Source: CAYVQF01 sp964454015 (GTDB lineage: Bacteria > Myxococcota_A > Bradymonadia > UBA4248). From it: 24,768 bases of DNA. Both the position numbers and the translations under genes were made by a program. The notes beneath the pieces are model-generated. The model was not told the DNA's origin. It was given only the letters and a program-made list of their open reading frames with translations, and did not search any database. Position 1 is the stretch's first letter, and the number at the start of each line of letters is the position of its first letter. The DNA lies in NCBI GenBank assembly GCA_964454015.1, contig CAYVQF010000073.1, positions 1 through 24,768 on the forward strand. Reading direction: 5' to 3'. Of the stretch, positions 17,701 through 24,720 are shown piece after piece.

Positions 17701-18492
17701 GAGATGGACTTGGTCATGCGACGCGATGCCGATTCCCTTGGCGCGCGCTTCATCGGGACCTTGAGTGCGCGCTTGTGGTGCCCGGACCTGCGGCGGCCCA
17801 TCGCAATTGAGGCGCGGGACCGTCGGGGCTATGTCACGCGGGAGCAACTCGATGTGCGCATGCGGTGCCTCCCCTTGGTGAAGACGGCGGCGGGGTCGAC
17901 CTCTTTTGAAGTGGATGAGGGAGAGCTGTTGGAAGTGGAGTTGGTGGCAGACGAGGGTGTTCGCATCGTCAAGCGCGAGGGCGTGGGCTCGGTGGTGGGG
18001 TCTCGTTTGGTGTGGCGCGCGACCTGTGAGCGGGGGCGCGGTCCGCATCGGGTTGAGATTCGGGGGGAGCACGAAGAGAGCTATGGGGAGCCACTGGCCT
18101 TGGAGGTGCGCCTGCGCCGTTGTCAGCCGCGTCTGGCGTTGGAAGAGCGAGGGAAGGCCCTGGATCTCCAACGCCCCCTGTTGATGGAGGCATATACGGT
18201 GCGACGGCTGCGGGTCGTGCCTTCGCGCGCTCGCCCTCAGGACCTGGAGTTTTCCTTGAGCCTGGAACCGGAGTCGATGAACTTGACCGTGAGCCCGCTG
18301 ACGGGGCAGCCTGACTTCTGGGACTTGCGATGTCGGCAGCCCGGGGAGCGCAAGGTGCTGACCTTGAGCGCGGTTCCAGTGGAAGAGATGCAGCAGGACT
18401 ACTTGTCGCCCCAGCCGCTGCGCCTGGATGTGGTGTGTGTGGGCCGCGGCGAAGTGCCGCGCGAGAATGGGGCGGAGTGGGAGACGCCGTGA
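14791..18492 (+). CDS. Histidine-kinase-like membrane protein with a large C-terminal periplasmic ectodomain
   Basis: 1233 aa, translationally coupled to paralogue B (ATGA overlap). A TM helix (about 19-43) followed by RRRRR places the next part in the cytoplasm. A DHp-like helix, LGTLAHDVLKHRLLGLVSLM (73-92, candidate His78), and an ATPase region follow: N-box LERLLDNALRLSP (281-293, Asn287) and a G2-like YGTGLRGVRDEL (332-342). The G1 box (DxGxG) reads VLDTLATIP (319-327) and has lost its glycines. A second TM helix (about 386-410) leads to about 820 predicted periplasmic residues with many Cys. These resemble Ig/cadherin-like beta-sandwiches: TPDFVDGSRQGTSYEL, AFAKDDDDDPLLFQLLLPDG and EIVDADGDLDESG, the Asp clusters suggesting calcium. 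Usual histidine kinases put the sensor first, so this order is unusual. The receiver gene downstream suggests a phosphorelay; whether the kinase is active is unclear. Confidence 0.75.
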   Translation: MSWLGSWLDIFGARWSYYASFVLLSLAVPLLLWVFVRLVLPALGQPLVQWVERRRRRSQPDDARRLLEVRKVLGTLAHDVLKHRLLGLVSLMQSLDAVGVGDRDEGGGDPSGRKSSGEGPPEAHWEVMRGELLRLCGARAAPHDRLWARWSEAFAEVRRLSGALLAPPWADGCLRQTHRVLMALRRQVRAFVAGEREKALSPEVLRRLDLPAIESIHRTVLAIAEGCRPVVEPQQVVNDALSALGVLSGRREAARRVEVLVRCEEAAYLANAPGRLVSLSLERLLDNALRLSPPQAPVTVVVETAHDEIIGDEVLVFSVLDTLATIPAPETYGTGLRGVRDELAAYECGVAFARLAGGGKPPFIKEARITVPIMRCAPLPAPRRAALPLAASLASLAGVMWLVLLATSRLLGGAPIQFAGGGDPVVEFRVEVGETLTIPLCEGGRHPQAWVSLRHDSCRPDRCSLAPAISALAPCAERLASAACPGELVWTPDFVDGSRQGTSYELTMRCVSLGPPVSEDSKRVRVVVFRPNSSPRFVLMQIRQGEQIHVLSPERQEVVEIRAGGALSLQAFAKDDDDDPLLFQLLLPDGRRMESYDGRFILPDVDWDDTGGWEATLSVSDQVSEAVSQVIRLQAGKLRPMRLEELVLEGEQGDHLPCVGPSDARLCEIVDGQTYTATLSVWFDPLLGRVDERLNFSTTEESAVVVVGRREHGLRGESPTLGDAWDVRARFSERTLASITLIDLPADNAAGERLFRFQIDVAKLALNDPQHWTLKLSVAETSERSDALNVLLVLARSELGKQPTIEFSTRQVRLTEYVGESERAAGRASVQVFLFGEAASKALAEPVLVCENRALAEAFERPRLRQGGDGEWSLLVALKPGCIEGLGGAGSALGSLTSRSCRVDIATQDGQERGVVRVVVEDRVCAPEIRNLAPAFDGVMREGETLVWTFEIVDADGDLDESGIAIRGSGEMDLVMRRDADSLGARFIGTLSARLWCPDLRRPIAIEARDRRGYVTREQLDVRMRCLPLVKTAAGSTSFEVDEGELLEVELVADEGVRIVKREGVGSVVGSRLVWRATCERGRGPHRVEIRGEHEESYGEPLALEVRLRRCQPRLALEERGKALDLQRPLLMEAYTVRRLRVVPSRARPQDLEFSLSLEPESMNLTVSPLTGQPDFWDLRCRQPGERKVLTLSAVPVEEMQQDYLSPQPLRLDVVCVGRGEVPRENGAEWETP

Positions 18493-18601
18493 GCTGGAGG
18501 TGGTGGATGAGCGCGGCCGATGTTGAGGCTTGCGCTCCCGTTCTGGATATGCGACCTAGTGTGGGAGTGGGCGATGCGTGCCCGCGCCGGAGTGGCATGC
18601 G

Positions 18602-19066
18602 ATGTTGACCTACCTTGTGGATGATCGCGGTAGCCGTGGAGAGTATGCACATTTTCTGCAGGCTCATGGCGAGCGTTTGCCGCCACTGAGCCTCGAGGTC
18701 TTCTGCACCTGGACCGATGTGGCGCAGCGTCTGCAAGCTCAGCGCCCCGATCTGGTGTTGTTGGACATGCACTTCGACGAGACGGCGCCGGAAGCGCTGT
18801 GTGGTGATCTCGATGCCCTGGCGAGCTCGGCGCGTTTTGGGGGGGATCGCGTGCGGGCCGAGGCGCAGCTTCGACGCTTGCAGGGCGTGTTCATTTTGCA
18901 GGCTTTGCGCCGGCTGCCATGGCATGGACCGGCGGTCCTCTTTGGCTCGCTGCCACCGCAACAAGCAGAGCGTTTGTTGGATCAGCATGGGCCCTTGCGC
19001 ATTGTCGAGGGGCTCATTTTTGACGCTGTCCGCGAAGCCTTGCTGTGGGCTGCCGCGCACGACTAG
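18602..19066 (+). CDS. Stand-alone receiver-like protein (atypical response regulator)
   Basis: 154 aa. ATG 18602 was chosen over GTG 18578 because GGAG (18589-18592) is well placed and the first beta strand (LTYLVDD) follows directly. Receiver features are the acidic pair D7-D8, the phosphoacceptor-like D55 in PDLVLLDMHFDE (49-60), and the PAVLFGS strand with a Ser where Thr/Ser is expected (about 110-116). No output domain is present. Two oddities are a long segment between D55 and the next strand (about 55 residues) and no clear Lys at the conserved KP position, where the sequence reads PLRIVEG. It lies 109 bp after the kinase-like gene in the same direction and is its likely partner. The intervening bases contain no other gene I can support. 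Receivers lacking the Lys can be phosphorylation-independent. Confidence 0.68.
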   Translation: MLTYLVDDRGSRGEYAHFLQAHGERLPPLSLEVFCTWTDVAQRLQAQRPDLVLLDMHFDETAPEALCGDLDALASSARFGGDRVRAEAQLRRLQGVFILQALRRLPWHGPAVLFGSLPPQQAERLLDQHGPLRIVEGLIFDAVREALLWAAAHD

Positions 19067-19128
19067 GGACCAGGGTCGTCAGTGTCAGCGTGCTGTAGCG
19101 CCGTTGTGCCCATGCAAGGCCAAGGGCT

Positions 19129-19156
19129 TTGATTTTATGGGCACACTGCGTATAGT
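19129..19156 (+). promoter_or_regulatory. Sigma70-type promoter for the Cys-rich lipoprotein gene
   Basis: TTGATT (19129-19134) and TATAGT (19151-19156) are 16 bp apart, in an AT-richer stretch after the receiver gene. Transcription would begin near 19163 and leave a leader of about 100 nt. The lipoprotein gene is therefore probably transcribed separately from the four-gene locus. Confidence 0.6.
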
Positions 19157-19183
19157 GGCACACAGGTAGTTAAATGGAAGCGA

Positions 19184-19208
19184 CTCCGTGCGGAGGCAAG
19201 TGATTGCC
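19184..19208 (+). promoter_or_regulatory. Two adjacent hairpins in the 5' leader, one with a GNRA tetraloop
   Basis: CTCC-GTGC-GGAG (19184-19195) is followed by GGCAA-GTGA-TTGCC (19195-19208), a perfect 5-bp stem capped by a GUGA (GNRA) loop. They share one base, so they compete or stack. They lie in the predicted leader about 45 nt before the ribosome site GGAGTGAGAG. No known riboswitch family is recognised. Confidence 0.4.
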
Positions 19209-19261
19209 CTGCGGGCGTGGTTGGGTTGTGCGGAGGTGCTTGGTTTGCGATGGAGTGAGAG

Positions 19262-21739
19262 ATGTCGAGACGAGAGTGGATGAGGCTGGTGCTTGTTTCC
19301 GTGTTTGCGATGACGTGGACCGTTGCTTGTGACGACTCTGCCGGCGTCACCAAGACCTTGGATGTGGCCGATGTGCACGAGGCCGGCGAGGAGCTAACGG
19401 GCGATGTCGAGCAAGAGATCGATGTGGAGATCGATGTCGCGGAGGATGTGACGGCTGACACGGAGATCGCAGCCGAGGTGGACGAAGACGGCTTGGTCGA
19501 TGTCAGCGACACGCCCTCGGAGGTGGCGGATTTGATGGATCAAGTCGAGACGGATGTCCATCAAGAGCTGCCCTGTGGGCGAAACTCCGATTGTCCCGTG
19601 GGCACTTCCTGCGTGTGGTCCTGGAGTGGGGGAGAGCTGACGCTGGCGTGTCGGGTGCCCGTGGGGACTTCGCCCGGTGGTGCGGCGTGCACCGACGACT
19701 CGGACTGTGTGTCAGGGGCATGCATCGATGGGCTGTGCGGTCGTCCTTGTGTGAGCGCCGCTGACTGCCCGGTCGGTCACGCCTGTGAAGACGTCGAGGT
19801 GGGCGGCTATGCAGCGCGCAGTTGTGTGCCTCTGCCCGTGACTTGTCAGGCCAACGCCGATTGCGCTGCCCCCCAAGTCTGTGTGGTCAATCGCGGGCAT
19901 GGGGAGCTGAGCTTGGTCTGTGGCGCGCCGGTGGGCCCCGGTGCATTGGGTGCGAGTTGTACTCAAGATGCCCACTGTGCATCCAATTTATGTTTGAGTG
20001 GGACTTGCGTGTTGCCCTGCGTTCGCAACGCAGATTGCTCCAGCGACGGTGAGTGGGTGTGCAGCAACACGGCGGTGCCGACCAGTGGCGGGCCGGTGAC
20101 GTTGGATCTGTGTCAGCCGCGCCCGCCAGCGGCGTGTACCTACGATGGGATGTGCGCCTCCCCGCTGCGTTGTGTGGCTACGAAGACAGATCTCCAGGTG
20201 AGCTTCACCTGTGGTGTTCCCAACGCCGGCGGCGGCGAGAGTGGCGCGACGTGTTCACACGACGATCACTGTGCCCAGCGCTTGTGCCTCGAGGGCCAGT
20301 GCGCTGGGCCATGTCAGACGGCGGTGCACTGTCCCGGCGATTTTGAGTGTCGGGTGGCGCCAGTGCCGCTGCCGGGGGGCGCGAGTGGCCAAGCGTCGCT
20401 GTGCAGACCGCCGCGTTGGTGTGAAGCCAATGGGCAGTGTCTGAGCGCTGAAGTGTGCTACGCGCGGCGCGAGCCTGTGGATGTGACGTTTTTCTGCCGC
20501 GGCCCGAATGCGACGACGGGTCTCTTGGGGGCGGTGTGCCAGGCGGATCACGACTGCCGGGGCAATCTCTGTGTTCCCGGGCGCTTCAACGCCTATTGCT
20601 CCCAGCCGTGCCAGAGCGGCAGTGACTGCGCTACGGGATTTTCCTGTAGCCTGAGCACAGTGTCCACGGCGAGTGGTGGCACAGTGCAGAAGCGGATCTG
20701 TACGGAGGTGGCGCCACTGCCCTGCACCTCTCAGGCCAGTTGTGCTGCGGGAACGGTGTGCGCCGTGGTTCCCAATGTCACCATGGGCGGCTTGGAGACG
20801 GTGTGTATGCCCAACCAGGGTGGTTTTGCCGCGGGGGTGCCGTGTTCGACCCACAGCCAATGTGCGGCGCGCTCCTGTGTCAACGGCGTTTGTGGTCCGC
20901 CGTGTGTCAACATGGGGCAATGCGCTAGCGGCCAGATCTGTGACGGGCAGTTGTTGCAGCAGAATGGCTTGAGCGGCACTTTCGATGTCTGTACCCGGCT
21001 CCTGGATCAGGTTTGCACGTCGACGGCGGACTGCACCGATGGAGTGCGTGTTTGTTCAGAGCTGCGGGTGGTGAACAACGCCTTGGTCAGCTATTGCGCC
21101 TTCCCCAACGCGAGTGGCAACCCTCTGGGTCAGCAGTGTGGGAGTGATGGGCAGTGTTTTCACGACTATTGCCTCAATTTCACGGGAGAATGCACGGTCA
21201 TTTGCGACCTCGACCAGCAGTGCGCCAACGGGCAGGTTTGTTCGGCGTATGGGTTCACGCCTGGACCGACTGACATCGGGATGTGTGTGCGTTCCTGTTT
21301 GGACAACGACGATTGCAATGTGCCTGGTGCCAACCCAGGCAATGTCTGCACGCTGAATTGGAATTACCGCGACGACACAGTGGACAGGGTTTGCGAGCTG
21401 CCCACTGGGGGTGGCGATGTTGGTGCGCCTTGCCCAGGCCAAGATGGGACGCTATGTGCCACGGGCCTTTGTCTGCGTACCAAGCTCTTCGACGGGGTCA
21501 CGTGTACTTCGAACGCCAACTGTGATGCCGGGAAGAGCTGCGAGTACTTGAGCGGGATGAGTGGCGCCAGGCAGTGTGCAACGATTCAGGACGCGTGTAC
21601 GGCGTTGTGCGATGAAGCGAGTGATTGTACGAGCAGCACCTTCAGTGGCAATGCACTGACGATCTGCTCGAGTGATGTCAGCGTGACCCTGCCCAGCGGT
21701 ACGGGGACGATGCAGATTGCGACCTGTTCGCGGCCCTAG
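19262..21739 (+). CDS. Cys-rich repeat surface lipoprotein (Dickkopf-like modules)
   Basis: 825 aa. The start is supported by GGAGTGAGAG just upstream and a signal peptide ending in a lipobox-like TVAC (Cys23, followed by Asp-Asp). Residues about 30-103 form an Asp/Glu/Val-rich spacer. From about 104 the protein is built of roughly 90-100-aa modules, each with about twelve Cys in the pattern C-x(5)-DC, GxxC, VxCG/CxxP, GxxC, DxxC, LCxxGxC, PC, DC. Modules begin near nucleotides 19571, 19841, 20133, 20418, 20720 and 21011, with a divergent seventh to the end. Such proteins are often annotated as Dickkopf-related or Cys-rich repeat proteins in myxobacteria-like genomes; their job is not established. 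Disulfide-rich folding outside the cytoplasm is likely. Promoter and leader suggest its own transcript. Confidence 0.8.
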   Translation: MSRREWMRLVLVSVFAMTWTVACDDSAGVTKTLDVADVHEAGEELTGDVEQEIDVEIDVAEDVTADTEIAAEVDEDGLVDVSDTPSEVADLMDQVETDVHQELPCGRNSDCPVGTSCVWSWSGGELTLACRVPVGTSPGGAACTDDSDCVSGACIDGLCGRPCVSAADCPVGHACEDVEVGGYAARSCVPLPVTCQANADCAAPQVCVVNRGHGELSLVCGAPVGPGALGASCTQDAHCASNLCLSGTCVLPCVRNADCSSDGEWVCSNTAVPTSGGPVTLDLCQPRPPAACTYDGMCASPLRCVATKTDLQVSFTCGVPNAGGGESGATCSHDDHCAQRLCLEGQCAGPCQTAVHCPGDFECRVAPVPLPGGASGQASLCRPPRWCEANGQCLSAEVCYARREPVDVTFFCRGPNATTGLLGAVCQADHDCRGNLCVPGRFNAYCSQPCQSGSDCATGFSCSLSTVSTASGGTVQKRICTEVAPLPCTSQASCAAGTVCAVVPNVTMGGLETVCMPNQGGFAAGVPCSTHSQCAARSCVNGVCGPPCVNMGQCASGQICDGQLLQQNGLSGTFDVCTRLLDQVCTSTADCTDGVRVCSELRVVNNALVSYCAFPNASGNPLGQQCGSDGQCFHDYCLNFTGECTVICDLDQQCANGQVCSAYGFTPGPTDIGMCVRSCLDNDDCNVPGANPGNVCTLNWNYRDDTVDRVCELPTGGGDVGAPCPGQDGTLCATGLCLRTKLFDGVTCTSNANCDAGKSCEYLSGMSGARQCATIQDACTALCDEASDCTSSTFSGNALTICSSDVSVTLPSGTGTMQIATCSRP

Positions 21740-21826
21740 CTGCGCTTGTCAGCCCGCTTTCCTTGCACCCGACCGGACACTTTCGCTTCGAAGAGAGCGT
21801 GGTAGGTGTTTGAGAGGGCCTCTGAT

Positions 21827-21859
21827 AGGTGACTGACCACCGGGCCTGGTCGGCCACCT
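21827..21859. terminator. Interrupted hairpin in convergent spacer
   Basis: AGGTG-act-GACCA, loop CCGGGCC, TGGTC-ggc-CACCT: two perfect 5-bp stems separated by a symmetric 3x3 internal loop. No strong T tract follows on either strand, so intrinsic termination is only possible, not clear. Confidence 0.35.
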
Positions 21860-21961
21860 TCCAGCCCTGTTCAACGTGTTCCCTCTTGCTTGGCGCCTTC
21901 GATGGACTGAGCGGTGTGCTCAGCAGGTCCAAGTAAGGAGCACTGAGGTGCTGCAAGGTGA

Positions 21962-21991
21962 GTGCTGGGGTCGTTCGTACGACAGGAGCAC
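21962..21991. terminator. Second interrupted hairpin in convergent spacer
   Basis: GTGCT-ggg-GTCGT, loop TCGT, ACGAC-agg-AGCAC. The architecture matches the hairpin at 21827-21859: 5-bp stem, 3x3 internal loop, 5-bp stem. No T tract follows. The arms can also pair with an AGCAC-TGAG-GTGCT hairpin just upstream. Confidence 0.35.
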
Positions 21992-22063
21992 CTGGGTTGG
22001 CTGGGGCTGGTGTTTTGCGGGGCTGAGTCGCCGCCCTGGGCAATGTCGGGCGTGTCGGCGTGT

Positions 22064-22079
22064 GGTGGCGCGCGCCACC
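22064..22079. repeat. 16-bp perfect palindrome abutting a stop codon
   Basis: GGTGGCGC-GCGCCACC is perfectly self-complementary and touches the TGA of the minus-strand 534-aa lipoprotein gene. It could be a terminator stem lacking a T tract, or a protein-binding site. Confidence 0.5.
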
Positions 22080-23684
22080 TCAGCGCAGCGCCTGTTCTTG
22101 CGCTTTGGGGAGGTGGAGGTGCAGCTCGAGGCTGGCGTCTCCAAGGGTGAGGCTGAGAGTGGCGGGCGGTGTGGTCCGGTCCTGGACGCCGTCATAGGCA
22201 AAGAGGAGGAGCTTTTTGCCGGGCACATCGGCCATGGCCTGGGGGAGCTGGGGGGGCTCTGGCAGGGTTGCGGCGATTTGGGTCACCAGGCGCGACGCCT
22301 CAGCGGACGTGGCTGCAGTGACGACGGTCAGATCATCGCCATAGATGGCTTCGATGGCGACGGCAGGTTTTGGCTTGGTGAAGGCGAGGGCATCGAAGGC
22401 ATCGGGTGCGTTGCGCTTGGCGAAGGGGCGCAGGCTTGGGTCCGTGGCGAGTCCTTTCTCGAGGGCTTCTTGGCGCCGGGCAGCGGTGGCTGCGGCGAAG
22501 GCATCACGCTGGGCGATGGTGGCATGGGCGATGGTGGCGCTCTGTTCGCCGCGCTCGACGTAGGCCCGGATGACCGGTCCGGTGAGGGCTTGGGCCCGGT
22601 CGAGCTCGTGGGCGAGGAGTGTCTTGTCGGCCTTTTCTGTGCGGTGAAGGAGTTCCGAGATGAGGGCGATAGTGAGCCCATCGAGGCGCAGTGGCGGCTG
22701 GCGCAGGTCATGCCAGAGCCACCATTTGGGTGAGAGTGAGGTCACGCGACTGTAGAGTTGGAGAGGGTCGGCCGGGCGGGCATGGCTGAGCAAAGCCTTG
22801 AGCGGCCCCCGTTCTCCGGGGTGGGTGCGGACGAGGAGGTGGGTCGCTTGGTCGTCTTCCGTGATAGTGAGGTCGATGCTGGTGATGGTGTCGCAGAAGT
22901 CGTCCAGGGTGTCGCGTGAGGCGTTCCAACCCGCGGCGAGGGCCGGAGTTGGGGGGGGGAGACGGTTGATTTCCTCCCCGAGGGAGATATTGCGCAGTTT
23001 GAAGTGGCCCTGGACGAGTGCGTCCCGGGGCGACTCGAGGATGGCGTCGATATGAGGCTGGAGAAGTGGGAAGTGGCGCCAGTCACTGCTGATGATGGCC
23101 GAGGCGTGGGAGAAGTTGATGTAGACCGTTTTGGCAACGGAGAGTGGGAGGCTGATTTCATTGCCCTGGCGTCGGTAGATGCGATTCTCGGGTAAGGGGG
23201 TGATGAACTCGTCTTTGCTTTTGATGGTGAGCACGACGACAGGTGTCAGGCTTTCGGCGAGCCAGAAGAGGTGGGCTTGTTGGTCCCAGACCACGGCGTT
23301 CAGCGCATCGAGGCCCACCTGGTCTGCAAAGAATCTCTCGAGATCGTCCGTGTCGAGTAGGCCCGTGAGTGCCAGCAAGGCGAAGAGGCGTGATGGGTTG
23401 GCGATGGAGAGGTGCGCCCAGATGGAGGAAGCGTCGGCTTCGGGTACGGGCTCGGTTTCGTCAGTGGCGGAGCGAACGGGTGGCAGCATGCCAGGGGCGG
23501 TGGCGGCATCGGTGGCGGCGGTCGTGTTGCCAGTTCCTTGGGACTTGGGCGGCGGTTGCTGCTGCGGCATGACGACTTTGTCTTCACAGCCGAAGGTGAA
23601 GAGTGGCAACAACAGCAGGAGGAGGGCCGCCATGCGGTGGTGCTGGCGTGACGAGGTCGTGGGGGTGTTTGGGTGAGCTCTCAT
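22080..23684 (-). CDS. Lipoprotein of unknown function (534 aa)
   Basis: A predicted lipoprotein. Start 23684 is preferred because it supplies a charged n-region (SSRQHHR) before the leucine-rich core and a Cys at 33 (FTFGC-ED). The inner ATG at 23633 would give a signal with no positive charge. The -3 position of the lipobox is Thr rather than Leu. A Gln/Pro linker (about 39-50) and an Ala/Thr/Pro stretch precede an alternating alpha/beta body from about residue 85. Recognisable stretches include PVVVLTIKSKDEF and TVYINFSHASAIISSDWRHF, plus a late helical, Ala/Arg-rich region with a closing sheet ending SLTLGDASLELHLHL. I do not recognise the family. The gene lies 30 bp downstream of the alpha/alpha-barrel gene and is probably in its operon. 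The palindrome at 22064-22079 follows its stop. Confidence 0.75.
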   Translation of the reverse strand: MRAHPNTPTTSSRQHHRMAALLLLLLPLFTFGCEDKVVMPQQQPPPKSQGTGNTTAATDAATAPGMLPPVRSATDETEPVPEADASSIWAHLSIANPSRLFALLALTGLLDTDDLERFFADQVGLDALNAVVWDQQAHLFWLAESLTPVVVLTIKSKDEFITPLPENRIYRRQGNEISLPLSVAKTVYINFSHASAIISSDWRHFPLLQPHIDAILESPRDALVQGHFKLRNISLGEEINRLPPPTPALAAGWNASRDTLDDFCDTITSIDLTITEDDQATHLLVRTHPGERGPLKALLSHARPADPLQLYSRVTSLSPKWWLWHDLRQPPLRLDGLTIALISELLHRTEKADKTLLAHELDRAQALTGPVIRAYVERGEQSATIAHATIAQRDAFAAATAARRQEALEKGLATDPSLRPFAKRNAPDAFDALAFTKPKPAVAIEAIYGDDLTVVTAATSAEASRLVTQIAATLPEPPQLPQAMADVPGKKLLLFAYDGVQDRTTPPATLSLTLGDASLELHLHLPKAQEQALR

Positions 23685-23714
23685 AGACTTGGGATTGCCT
23701 TGGGTACAGTGCTA

Positions 23715-24590
23715 TCAGACGACGAGTCCGCGTTGGGCCATGAGGGCGATGGCCATGAGGGCGTTGAAAGTGGCGCTCGGTCGCATTTGGTCGCCGTACT
23801 CGGTGTTGACACCGCCGTCTGGATCTTGATGGGCGGCGAGGATATCGGCGAGCTGGCACATAAGATCTGGTGCTTGCGGCGGGTCGACCATGTCGAGGAT
23901 TTCGATGAGCCAAGAACAGTCTGCTGGGTCGATGCGTTCGCGGCGGATGAAGCGTCCAAGGGCGTCGATGCAGTCGGCGGCGATGCTGCGATCGACGTCG
24001 GCGTGGGAGCGTCCGAGTAAGAGCAGCGCGGCCCAATAGGGGTGTGGGACCTCAGCCGGGGGCATTTGGGCCCAGGCGTTGCGCACGTAGCGCACGGCTG
24101 AGGTCCAGAGTTCGGTGTAGCCAAGCTCCAAGCAGTAGCCGGCGATGCAGGCACTTTCCCAGATGCGGAAGCGCGCTGGGGCGTACCATTCGGGCGCGGC
24201 AGGGTGCGAGGCGACCTCCTGAACTTCTTGCCAGGAGCCGTCTTGTTGCATGGTTTGTCTGAGGAAGTGAACGGTTCTGCCCACTTGGGGGTGTTCGATT
24301 TGCTGGTGGGCGACGAGGATGCGCAGGGCTTCGATGGTGGAATGGATCGAGGATTCAGATCCTTGATAGTCGGGCTCGATGCCGTTGGCCCAGCCGCCGT
24401 CAGGGTTCTGAAAGCGGCTGATGACGCGCCAGAAGGCGTTGTCGTCAGCGTCGCCGCGCCAATGGGCCAGGCGAATGTTCTCAATGGGCGTTGCCTTGAG
24501 GTAGAGGAAGTCGTAGGCAGCTTCGGTGTCAAAGGCTGGCCCACGGTCGCCGGTTCCATCCCCTCGGTCTTGTGCGTGTTCCGGGCTCAT
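23715..24590 (-). CDS. Prenyltransferase/terpene-cyclase-like alpha/alpha-barrel repeat protein
   Basis: 291 aa. ATG 24590 was chosen over the upstream ATG at 24656 because GGAG lies about 7 nt before it and the extra 22 residues have no recognisable content. No signal peptide, so cytoplasmic. QW-type repeats typical of prenyltransferase and squalene-oxidase/cyclase folds are visible: FQNPDGGW (60-67), MQQDGSW (114-120) and AHQDPDGGV (253-261), spaced by helical pairs. Near the N-terminus GDADDNAF (46-53) resembles the DxDD acid motif of class II terpene cyclases, but its position and the short length argue against a complete cyclase. Proteins of this size with the fold are often of unknown function. 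The following 534-aa lipoprotein gene starts 30 bp after its stop. Confidence 0.72.
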   Translation of the reverse strand: MSPEHAQDRGDGTGDRGPAFDTEAAYDFLYLKATPIENIRLAHWRGDADDNAFWRVISRFQNPDGGWANGIEPDYQGSESSIHSTIEALRILVAHQQIEHPQVGRTVHFLRQTMQQDGSWQEVQEVASHPAAPEWYAPARFRIWESACIAGYCLELGYTELWTSAVRYVRNAWAQMPPAEVPHPYWAALLLLGRSHADVDRSIAADCIDALGRFIRRERIDPADCSWLIEILDMVDPPQAPDLMCQLADILAAHQDPDGGVNTEYGDQMRPSATFNALMAIALMAQRGLVV

Positions 24591-24720
24591 CGATACTCCA
24601 GATGAAGCTTGGTATGGATGGGGGTGCGGCAGGGCCTCTGCCCGGGCGCGCCACATCGCCGCCCGAGTTTAGCGCAGGCGCGCGCAGCGGGCTAGGGTGA
24701 GGCCGGGGTGTGTCAGGGGG

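Larger units (their letters stand above)
21740..22079. other. 340-bp convergent spacer
   Basis: This spacer lies between the stop codons of the Cys-rich lipoprotein (plus) and the 534-aa lipoprotein (minus). I see no convincing gene in it. Its content is three inverted-repeat structures, listed separately, and repeated GGAGCAC / GTGCT words around 21938-21991 that allow alternative pairings. It probably ends transcription from both sides. Confidence 0.6.

Noticed and set aside
17969..19060. 363-aa antisense open frame
   Set aside because: It runs opposite the kinase ectodomain and the receiver gene, both with supported features; composition is typical of a shadow frame.
21876..22733. 285-aa plus-strand open frame beginning in the convergent spacer
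   Set aside because: Mostly antisense to the 534-aa lipoprotein; Gly/Glu-rich, no signal, motif or ribosome site.
24591..24656. Upstream start for the barrel-repeat protein
   Set aside because: The ATG at 24590 has a well-placed GGAG; the extension lacks any recognisable feature.
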